5,142 bases of DNA from an uncultured Lachnospiraceae bacterium (GTDB taxonomy: Bacteria; Bacillota; Clostridia; Lachnospirales; Lachnospiraceae), in assembly GCA_947175305.1 (NCBI GenBank), contig CAMWMO010000155.1, positions 1 to 5,142 on the forward strand, written 5' to 3'. The position numbers and the translations under genes were made by a program. Shown piece by piece: positions 1-4,739 of the stretch (positions are counted from its first letter, which is position 1; each line of letters begins with the position of its first letter). The notes below the pieces were generated by a model, which worked only from the letters and a program-made list of their open reading frames with translations, had not been told where the DNA came from and did not search any database.

Positions 1-852
1 CCATGCTTCCTCCCCAGCTCACAGATCGTCCCGGCAAAAAGCACCACCTCCGTCTTTCTGCCCGCCTTGCTGTCCTGACGCATGGACGGCTCCCCGTCCG
101 GATTCAGCCCGTCAATAATGGTGACCCAATCTTCCAGATCCTTCTCCGAAAGATCTATGCCCTCCGCGTTGGCTACAAGAATGGTCTCCCGCATTGCAGC
201 CTTCATCATTTCACGCGCTTCTCCCTCCTGCTGAACGCTCCGATAGGTTCCCTCAAAAAGAGAAACGGTCTGGTTCACACCTACATTACAAAGAAGCTTC
301 CCCCACAGCGCGTGACGCATATCCTCCGGACAAGAATAGGTAAAGCACGTCCTGTCGAAAAGCTCTTTGACTGCCGCCAGATTTTCCTCCCTGCCGCCAT
401 CCAGAACGCCGATCGCCAGTTCTCCCTTGTTTGTGCAAAATGCGTTATTTCCTTCTTTCATGGCAGCCATTTTCTGCGCAATACAATGCACAACCTTTTC
501 TCTTCCAAATTTTCGTCCCAGGTCCTCTTCGCTGCGGATACCATTCAGCACGGATAACAGAATGGTGTTGTCCCCGATCAGATGCGCACTCTCCTCCATA
601 GCTGTTTCCAGCGCACCGTATTTTACCGCAAAAAGCATCAATTCTGATGGGCAGCTCTCCTTCGCGGCATCACAGTACTGAAAATCGCAGACCTCACCGT
701 TAAAGGTAATCTGATCCTTTTTGTACCGCTCGATTCTCTCTCTGTCCGCCAATATGCGCACATTTTCTTTTCCCAGTGTTTTAGTAAAAAAATCTGCATA
801 CATAACGCCAAGTGCACCGAGTCCTACAATATCAATGGATTTTATACTCATT
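1..852 (-). pseudogene. panE: Ketopantoate reductase family (2-dehydropantoate 2-reductase), frameshifted at codons 4-7; 3' end beyond the window
   Basis: This family reduces 2-dehydropantoate to pantoate with NADPH in cytosolic pantothenate/CoA synthesis. Read from base 839 down to base 1 the frame has no stop. Counting from the ATG at 852 as if the frame were restored, it shows the Rossmann GLGALG (10-15), AVK (Lys77), VLNG (Asn103), WGKLLCN with the expected catalytic Lys185, and SMRQD followed by RKTEV (Ser256, Glu268). These match the substrate and catalytic residues known from E. coli PanE. About 283 codons are visible of a usual 300-310. The ATG at 852 has a GGAGGG site 8 bases upstream but reads ATG-AGT-ATA-AAA-ATC-CAT-TGA, a stop after six codons. 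Removing one A from the A5 run (844-840) restores MSIKSIDIVGLGALG. The first in-frame ATG otherwise (803) would delete the nucleotide-binding loop. Family identity is secure. Whether it is the pantothenate enzyme or a paralogue is not, and a sequencing error is possible. Confidence 0.85.
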
Positions 853-860
853 CTTTTCTC

Positions 861-866
861 CCTCCA
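861..866 (-). promoter_or_regulatory. Ribosome binding site of the ketopantoate reductase gene
   Basis: GGAGGG on the minus strand lies 8 bases before the ATG at 852. It identifies that ATG as the original start, even though the ATG is out of frame with the rest of the gene. It therefore argues that the reading-frame break is a mutation or sequence error and not a misplaced start. Confidence 0.75.
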
Positions 867-876
867 ATAATTAAGT

Positions 877-1062
877 TTATATTACCATGATCAGAGTCCC
901 TGCTCCAATCAAAAAACATCCCAGTAAAGATTTTATCGTAAATTCCTCATGTAAAAAAACAAAGGCTAGAAGCAATATGATGACCACACTTAATTTATCA
1001 ACATGGACAACCTTGGACGCCTCTCCGATCTGCAGTGCCCTATAATAACACAGCCAAGATCC
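877..1062 (-). pseudogene. EamA-family (drug/metabolite transporter) remnant, C-terminal 61 codons only
   Basis: Minus-strand reading from 1062 to the TAA at 879-877 gives 61 residues. They begin GSWLCYYRALQIGEASKVV, continue with VDKLSVV, then a hydrophobic helix (IILLLAFVFL), HEEFTIKSLLG and a final helix ending GAGTLIMVI. The WLCYYRAL, GEAS, DKLSVV and HEEFT pattern is typical of small one-domain EamA transporters of about 140 residues, so roughly the N-terminal half is missing. Upstream, the same frame runs through non-family sequence to a TGA with no ATG, GTG or TTG start beside a ribosome site, so the piece cannot be translated as a transporter. It ends 24 bases before the start of the ketopantoate reductase gene on the same strand, so the two probably formed one operon. 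Homology is recognised by eye. The exact left breakpoint, near 1062-1070, is uncertain. Confidence 0.75.
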
Positions 1063-1134
1063 TCTCTTTCGGTCTCTTTTGTCTATTGATCCTTTTCATT
1101 GTAACACACGGATTGCACTTTTACACTATATATT

Positions 1135-1144
1135 GTCAATTGAC
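1135..1144. promoter_or_regulatory. 10-bp palindrome GTCAATTGAC in the divergent promoter region
   Basis: GTCAATTGAC is a perfect palindrome in the gap between the minus-strand remnant operon and tyrA. It puts a TTGACA (-35 consensus) on the minus strand at 1139-1134 and a TTGACT on the plus strand at 1140-1145. Neither is followed at 16-18 bases by a good -10 element. It may be a degenerate promoter pair or an operator, and no regulator is visible nearby. Apart from this and the weak tyrA promoter below, I see nothing in 1063-1230. Confidence 0.3.
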
Positions 1145-1171
1145 TGCTGTCTTGCTTCACCCTCCGCCTCC

Positions 1172-1200
1172 TTGCTTTCCCGGCCATTTTATGATATCTT
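1172..1200 (+). promoter_or_regulatory. Possible tyrA-aroA promoter
   Basis: TTGCTT (1172-1177) and TATCTT (1195-1200) are 17 bases apart, about 45 bases before the tyrA ATG. Each hexamer matches the sigma-A consensus at four of six positions. A promoter is needed in 1063-1244 because the upstream genes point the other way, but this one is only the best of several weak candidates. No T-box, attenuator or riboswitch signature is seen in the leader. Confidence 0.3.
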
Positions 1201-1231
1201 AGAATCGAAATTTAAGCATAAAAAGTGTGAA

Positions 1232-1236
1232 AGGGA
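1232..1236 (+). promoter_or_regulatory. Ribosome binding site that sets the tyrA start at 1245
   Basis: AGGGA lies 8 bases before ATG 1245. An in-frame GTG at 1227 would add six residues, but this site would then fall inside the gene and no equivalent site precedes the GTG. The ATG also places the Rossmann GLGLIGGS motif at residues 10-17, as is usual for the family. Confidence 0.65.
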
Positions 1237-1244
1237 ATGATTCT

Positions 1245-2342
1245 ATGAGTACACTCACCTGCGGCTTTATCGGGCTCGGACTGATCGGCGGCTCCATCGC
1301 TAAGGCGATTCGGCTCCACATGCCGGATACACGCCTGCTGGCCTACGATATCAATGCTGCGTCTCTGGAACTGGCAAAAAAAGAACAGATCATTGACGAA
1401 ATCTGCCCAGCCATTGATGCCTCTTTAGGGAACTGCGACTATCTCTTTTTGTGTGCGCCGGTCTCCCACAATGCCGAAAATCTGCTTACATTGAAAAATG
1501 CTCTCTCCCCCGATACGATTCTCACCGATGTGGGAAGCGTCAAAACAGGGATTCATAAACAAATTGAACAGTTACAGTTACAGTCTCAGTTTATCGGCGG
1601 ACATCCCATGGCCGGCTCCGAGCGTTTCGGCTATCAGAATGCCAATGCATCTCTTTTGGAAAACGCATACTATATCCTGACGCCCTCCGAGACCGTTCCG
1701 GAAGAAAAGGTAAATGCTTACCGAACGCTGGTGGAATCCATCGGTGCGATTCCCCTCATACTGTCCTACGAAGAACACGACTATGTGACCGCAGCCATCT
1801 CGCACCTGCCCCATGTAATCGCCGCTTCCTTAGTGAATCTGGTCAAGAACAGTGACTCCGAGGATGGCGTTATGAAGATGATCGCGGCAGGCGGTTTCAA
1901 AGATATTACGAGGATTGCATCCTCCTCTCCTGACATGTGGCAGCAGATCTGTCTGACCAATGCGGAAAATATAGCGGCGCTGCTTCGATCCTATATCGAC
2001 TACCTCAACGTACTCTCCGGCTATCTGGCTGATCACGCTGAGGATAGTCTCTACAACTTCTTTGACACCGCCAGAAATTACCGTGAATCCTTTATCAGTA
2101 CACCCAGCGGCCCAATCAAGGCAGAGTATGTGTTCACTGTGGATATCGCAGACAGACCTGGCGCCATCGCCGCCATTGCCTCTCTGCTTGCCATGCACGA
2201 TGTGAGTATCAAAAACATCGGCATCAACCACAACAGAGAACTTGCGGAAGGTGCGCTGCGCATTGAATTTTATGATAAGAACATGCTGGAACAGGCGGAG
2301 GCGGTCATGACAGAGCACGGCTATAAGATTCACACCAAATAA
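1245..2342 (+). CDS. tyrA: Prephenate dehydrogenase with C-terminal ACT domain (TyrA)
   Basis: A cytosolic enzyme of 365 residues that oxidatively decarboxylates prephenate to 4-hydroxyphenylpyruvate with NAD, the committed step to tyrosine. Residues 10-17 (GLGLIGGS) are the dinucleotide loop, and Asp35 at the end of the second strand suits NAD over NADP. TDVGSVK (94-100), GGHPMAGSE (118-126) with the expected catalytic His120, SHLPH (186-190) and DITRIA (220-225, Arg223) are the prephenate-site motifs known from Aquifex and E. coli enzymes. A C-terminal ACT domain (about 295-365), opening VFTVDIADRPGAIA, fits tyrosine feedback control. There is no chorismate mutase domain, so that activity must be encoded elsewhere. 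It is the first gene of an operon with aroA, which starts 19 bases after its stop. The length is normal for the monofunctional ACT-bearing form, and all motifs are intact. Confidence 0.95.
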   Translation: MSTLTCGFIGLGLIGGSIAKAIRLHMPDTRLLAYDINAASLELAKKEQIIDEICPAIDASLGNCDYLFLCAPVSHNAENLLTLKNALSPDTILTDVGSVKTGIHKQIEQLQLQSQFIGGHPMAGSERFGYQNANASLLENAYYILTPSETVPEEKVNAYRTLVESIGAIPLILSYEEHDYVTAAISHLPHVIAASLVNLVKNSDSEDGVMKMIAAGGFKDITRIASSSPDMWQQICLTNAENIAALLRSYIDYLNVLSGYLADHAEDSLYNFFDTARNYRESFISTPSGPIKAEYVFTVDIADRPGAIAAIASLLAMHDVSIKNIGINHNRELAEGALRIEFYDKNMLEQAEAVMTEHGYKIHTK

Positions 2343-2351
2343 CAAAAGAAA

Positions 2352-2355
2352 GAGG
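2352..2355 (+). promoter_or_regulatory. Ribosome binding site of aroA
   Basis: GAGG within AAAGAGGTAAAG lies 6 bases before the aroA ATG, inside the 19-base gap after the tyrA stop. The gap holds no terminator, which supports co-transcription. Confidence 0.6.
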
Positions 2356-2361
2356 TAAAGT

Positions 2362-3636
2362 ATGTTTTTTAAACCGGTAAAACATATGTCCGGGGAAGTG
2401 ACGATTCCCGGCGATAAATCTATATCCCACCGCGCAGTGATGTTCGGCTCTCTGGCGGACGGTCTCACCGAGGTCACCAATTTTTTACAGGGAGCAGACT
2501 GTCTCTCCACCATAGACGCCTTTCGAAAAATGGGCATTGAAATTGAGAATACTCCGGAGAAAATCTTAATACATGGCCGGGGGCTTCACGGATTGACGGC
2601 ACCCTCTTCCGTTTTGGATATGGGCAACAGCGGCACCACTACGAGACTGATCAGCGGCATCCTTGCCGGGCAATCCTTTGAGAGCACTCTCACAGGCGAT
2701 GCTTCCATTCAGAAACGCCCCATGCGGCGGATCATGGAGCCGCTGTCCATGATGGGCGCAAAACTCGTCAGCGTAAACGGCAACGACTGCGCACCGCTCC
2801 ACATTACAGGCGCACCCCTGCACGGTATCCATTACCACTCTAAAGTAGCTTCGGCACAAGTTAAATCTGCCGTCCTTCTGGCAGGACTCTACGCTGATGG
2901 GGAAACTCTGGTGACAGAGCCTTCTTTGAGCCGCAATCACACGGAAATCATGCTGCGCACTTTCGGCGCAGATTTAAGCGCTGAAGATAAAACGGCCAAA
3001 GTATGTCCCGAACCGCATCTACAGGGACAGAAAATTCATGTACCCGGAGACATCTCTTCCGCTGCTTATTTTATTGCCGCAGGGCTTCTTGTCCCCGGAG
3101 CGGAGATCCTGATCAAAAATGTGGGCATCAATCCCACCCGTGACGGCATTTTAAAGGTTGCAAGGGAAATGGGGGGAAATATCACTCTCTTAAATGAAAA
3201 TTATGATGGCGAACCCACCGCGGATCTTCTGGTGAAACACAGCCATCTTCATGGTGTCACCATTGAAGGGGATCTGATTCCCACGCTCATCGACGAACTG
3301 CCCATCATCAACATCATGGCGGCCTGCGCAGAGGGAACCACGGTAATCCGTGACGCCGCCGAATTAAAGGTCAAGGAATCGAACCGCATTGACGTTATGG
3401 TACAGTATTTAAGCGCTATGGGCTGTGATATCACAGGCGCAGACGACGGCATGATCATTGTCGGCGGACAACCCTTGCACGGAACAGAGGTAGACTCCCA
3501 CTTAGACCACCGCATCGCCATGAGCTTTGCCATTGCCTCACTGATCGCCGACGGCGAGACAGAGATAAAGGGCAGCGATGTGGTCAACATCAGCTACCCT
3601 GATTTCTATACGGATCTTGCCCGCTTATGTAAGTAA
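2362..3636 (+). CDS. aroA: 3-phosphoshikimate 1-carboxyvinyltransferase (EPSP synthase)
   Basis: A cytosolic enzyme of 424 residues that joins shikimate 3-phosphate and phosphoenolpyruvate into EPSP, the sixth shikimate-pathway step. It is complete, with the inside-out alpha/beta fold motifs in order: GDKSISHR (17-24, Lys19), GNSGTTTRL (88-96), QKRPMRR (117-123, Arg119), SAQVKSAVLLAG (164-175), SRNHTE (190-195), VPGDISSAAYF (227-237), IDELP (310-314, Asp311), LKVKESNRI (335-343, Glu339) and DHRIA (382-386). Residue roles are inferred from the E. coli enzyme (Lys22, Asp313, Glu341, His385, Arg386). SAQVK and RNHTE resemble the Bacillus/Staphylococcus (class II) form more than the enterobacterial one. 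It follows tyrA in the same operon, and transcription probably ends at the hairpin 31 bases after its stop. Nothing is missing. Confidence 0.97.
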   Translation: MFFKPVKHMSGEVTIPGDKSISHRAVMFGSLADGLTEVTNFLQGADCLSTIDAFRKMGIEIENTPEKILIHGRGLHGLTAPSSVLDMGNSGTTTRLISGILAGQSFESTLTGDASIQKRPMRRIMEPLSMMGAKLVSVNGNDCAPLHITGAPLHGIHYHSKVASAQVKSAVLLAGLYADGETLVTEPSLSRNHTEIMLRTFGADLSAEDKTAKVCPEPHLQGQKIHVPGDISSAAYFIAAGLLVPGAEILIKNVGINPTRDGILKVAREMGGNITLLNENYDGEPTADLLVKHSHLHGVTIEGDLIPTLIDELPIINIMAACAEGTTVIRDAAELKVKESNRIDVMVQYLSAMGCDITGADDGMIIVGGQPLHGTEVDSHLDHRIAMSFAIASLIADGETEIKGSDVVNISYPDFYTDLARLCK

Positions 3637-3666
3637 TCTTTATACTCTAAGAAATTGTGACTACAT

Positions 3667-3697
3667 AAAAATCGAGTGCACATGCACTCGATTTTTT
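3667..3697. terminator. Bidirectional intrinsic terminator between aroA and the truncated VanZ-like gene
   Basis: A 13-bp perfect stem (3667-3679 with 3684-3696; core TCGAGTGC / GCACTCGA) closes a four-base ACAT loop. It is followed by a T run on the plus strand and, read the other way, by a T run on the minus strand. It can stop transcription from tyrA-aroA and from the converging toxin / VanZ-like transcript. The TAA stop of the truncated VanZ-like gene (3698-3696) lies inside its edge. Confidence 0.88.
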
Positions 3698-3879
3698 AGG
3701 ATAGCTTTACTAAGAGTCTGTTCAGGAAATAAGACCCCACCATACAGAGGATTCCTGCCACGCATCCATACCAGTTGAGCGCCGCATCCGACTGCTGAAA
3801 GTGTCTTCCCTCCACAAACTGTTCTTCCAGCCACATCGTCACGCTGGTGGATACTGTCCCATTCTGAAAAGACACCACC
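3696..3879 (-). repeat. VanZ-like direct repeat, left copy
   Basis: Bases 3699-3821 pair with 4743-4865 (105 of 123 identical), and 3822-3879 pair with 5085-5142 (53 of 58 identical). In the right copy these two blocks are separated by 219 bases that are absent here. Both copies face the same way and flank the toxin-antitoxin genes. Confidence 0.9.
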
Positions 3880-3950
3880 ATCACAAAATACAAAAGCGGA
3901 ACTTCCTTTAAATCAGACCAGTACCTCCATACATAAAAATATTTGTACAC
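3696..3950 (-). pseudogene. Internally deleted VanZ-like membrane protein copy (84 codons)
   Basis: From the codon at 3879 to its stop, this frame matches the VanZ-like gene at the right edge but lacks 73 codons (219 bases, equivalent to 4866-5084). The flanks join in frame at CAG, with ACAG at both deletion ends in the longer copy. The result runs SFQNGTVSTSVTMWLEEQ straight into FVEGRHFQQSDAALNWYG. This removes two membrane segments and keeps the last one, GCVAGILCMVGSYF. The frame opens at a GTG (3950) that overlaps the toxin stop by one base (TAGTG) with no clear ribosome site. Its first 24 codons cannot be compared because the other copy leaves the window. The shared last 41 codons differ from the other copy at 18 bases but only one residue, so loss of function must be recent, or the short form is still made. 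It is called a pseudogene because the fold is broken. Confidence 0.7.
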
Positions 3951-4225
3951 TAAAACAGTTCCGAATGCGTGCCAATACGGTAAAGCATCAATACCAAAAC
4001 ATCATCAATCAATTCATATACCAGTAACCAATCCGGCTCTACATGACATTCCCTACACCCTGCATAATCACCACTCAGGTTATGGTCACGATACTTCTCG
4101 TCCAGTTTCCCGCCATCTGCAATCGTGTTGATCACATCGAAAAGCTTATCAATATCTTTTCCTTGTTTTTTTGCCAGTCTCAAATCCCGCTTAAATTGAT
4201 TGGTGAACTTAACTTCATACTTCAT
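3950..4225 (-). CDS. yafQ: Type II toxin, YafQ family mRNA endoribonuclease (RelE/ParE superfamily)
   Basis: A 91-residue basic cytosolic protein starting KYEVKFTNQFKRDLRLAKKQ. In E. coli YafQ this fold cuts mRNA in the ribosomal A site. The active-site set described there (His50, His63, Asp67, Trp68, His87) has counterparts here: His48 in RDHNLSG, His61 with Asp65-Trp66 in CHVEPDWLLVYE, and His87 in LYRIGTHSELF, with Arg83 also present. Length and residues are those of an active toxin. Its ATG lies inside the antitoxin's last codons (11-base overlap) with GGGAGG (4237-4232) six bases ahead, so translation is probably coupled. Transcription should come from the antitoxin promoter, repressed by the antitoxin or the pair. 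The stop TAG touches the GTG of the truncated VanZ-like frame. The symbol is by family; orthology to E. coli yafQ is not implied. Confidence 0.92.
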   Translation of the reverse strand: MKYEVKFTNQFKRDLRLAKKQGKDIDKLFDVINTIADGGKLDEKYRDHNLSGDYAGCRECHVEPDWLLVYELIDDVLVLMLYRIGTHSELF

Positions 4226-4493
4226 CCAAAGCCTCCCTTAAATCGCTGAGACTCTTATATCCTTTTACATTCGGGTCGGTAGCAATCCTCCTTCCCTCGG
4301 CTATAGCCGCCCTTGTTATTTCATTGGGCGTACTCAGTTTTAAAGAAAAAGGTATGCCATTTTCCCGAATTGTCTGCCTTAAAAACATATTTACTGCTGT
4401 AGTCATATTCAAGCCAAGCTCTGCAAAGATACTCTCTGCCGCTTCTTTCACTGCTTTCTCCGTTCGTATATTCAAATTCGTCACATTCGCCAT
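4215..4493 (-). CDS. dinJ: Type II antitoxin, RelB/DinJ family
   Basis: A 92-residue protein that neutralises the downstream YafQ-type toxin and represses their shared promoter. Residues 1-50 (ANVTNLNIRTEKAVKEAAES, then FAELGLNMTTAVNMFLRQ and ENGIPFSL) are the ribbon-helix-helix DNA-binding and dimerisation region typical of RelB/DinJ. Residues 51-92, ending KSLSDLREALDEV, form the variable toxin-binding tail. The start at 4493 is chosen because GGAGGT (4506-4501) sits seven bases ahead. A longer in-frame reading from 4559 would begin upstream of the predicted transcript start and adds 22 residues unlike the family. The gene overlaps the toxin start by 11 bases. RelB/DinJ antitoxins commonly pair with YafQ or RelE toxins, so the partnership matches. 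The symbol is by family only. Confidence 0.92.
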   Translation of the reverse strand: MANVTNLNIRTEKAVKEAAESIFAELGLNMTTAVNMFLRQTIRENGIPFSLKLSTPNEITRAAIAEGRRIATDPNVKGYKSLSDLREALDEV

Positions 4494-4500
4494 ATTACAC

Positions 4501-4506
4501 ACCTCC
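4501..4506 (-). promoter_or_regulatory. Ribosome binding site that sets the antitoxin start
   Basis: GGAGGT on the minus strand lies seven bases before ATG 4493, a near-ideal Shine-Dalgarno site. It decides between this ATG and the longer open reading frame that begins at 4559. Confidence 0.8.
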
Positions 4507-4513
4507 GCTTTTA

Positions 4514-4524
4514 TCATATCATGA
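4514..4524. promoter_or_regulatory. Candidate operator, TCAT-N3-ATGA
   Basis: TCATATCATGA is a short interrupted palindrome between the predicted transcript start and the antitoxin ribosome site, where a RelB/DinJ repressor could bind. A further TCATCAT lies at 4534-4540, and the palindrome ATTATAAT overlaps it. Half-sites this short arise often in AT-rich DNA, so this is a suggestion only. Confidence 0.25.
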
Positions 4525-4548
4525 AAAATCGATTCATCATTATAATTC

Positions 4549-4577
4549 ACAATACGCAAATTACTTTATATTGTCAA
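4549..4577 (-). promoter_or_regulatory. Promoter of the toxin-antitoxin operon
   Basis: A perfect -35 TTGACA (4577-4572) and TATTGT (-10, 4554-4549, four of six consensus matches) are separated by 17 bases. Transcription would start near 4542, giving a leader of about 50 bases before the antitoxin ATG. The spacer is AT-rich. A TATAAT further down (4544-4539) is 27 bases from the -35 and is less likely to be the -10. Confidence 0.6.
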
Positions 4578-4615
4578 CACTTTATGCGCATATTAAACGA
4601 AATTTTATTGAATGA

Positions 4616-4729
4616 ACATACAATCCCGCATTTTTACGATGCATCCTTTTCATTGACATACAGCGCCCAGTGCTAGGAAAACCTCTGTTTGAACATGGGT
4701 TTGCAGTGCTGGATACCGCAAAGGAATAG
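4616..4729 (+). other. Spacer with a 37-codon open frame, possible 3' gene remnant
   Basis: Between the toxin-antitoxin promoter and the VanZ-like stop there is no complete gene. One plus-strand frame stays open from after a TGA (4613) to TAG 4727-4729. Its last part reads like protein (DIQRPVLGKPLFEHGFAVLD, then TAKE), but it has no ATG, GTG or TTG start with a ribosome site. I do not recognise the family. It could be the tail of a gene cut away when the toxin-antitoxin block arrived, or chance. The overlapping minus-strand frame (4809-4582) looks non-coding and mostly shadows the VanZ-like gene. Confidence 0.2.
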
Positions 4730-4739
4730 AATAGTATTT

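Noticed and set aside
3..557. Long plus-strand open frame at the left end (and a second at 367-681)
   Set aside because: They lie antisense to the ketopantoate reductase body, whose frame carries clear family motifs. Their translations are rich in Arg, His and Ser and show no domain.
1227..1244. GTG start for tyrA six codons upstream
   Set aside because: The AGGGA ribosome site lies inside this extension and is correctly spaced for ATG 1245 instead.
1063..1244. T-box or amino-acid leader upstream of tyrA
   Set aside because: The leader is too short, no T-box core (TGGNACC-like) is present, and no terminator hairpin lies before the ATG.
1830..2537. 235-codon minus-strand frame across the tyrA/aroA junction
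   Set aside because: It is antisense to two well-supported genes and has no recognisable motif or ribosome site. The same holds for 1578-1814, 2078-2263, 2566-2940 and 3249-3590.
3943..4249. Plus-strand frames across the toxin gene (3943-4131, 4043-4249) and antitoxin (4324-4524)
   Set aside because: They are antisense shadows of the toxin-antitoxin genes, which carry full catalytic and DNA-binding signatures.
4494..4559. Longer antitoxin starting at 4559
   Set aside because: The start would lie upstream of the predicted transcription start and the extra residues are unlike RelB/DinJ. ATG 4493 has a near-perfect ribosome site.
4679..4702. Hairpin AAACCTCTGTT / AACATGGGTTT as a terminator for the right VanZ-like gene
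   Set aside because: It has a mismatch, a wobble pair and a very tight loop, with no T run on either side. It also overlaps the protein-like reading.
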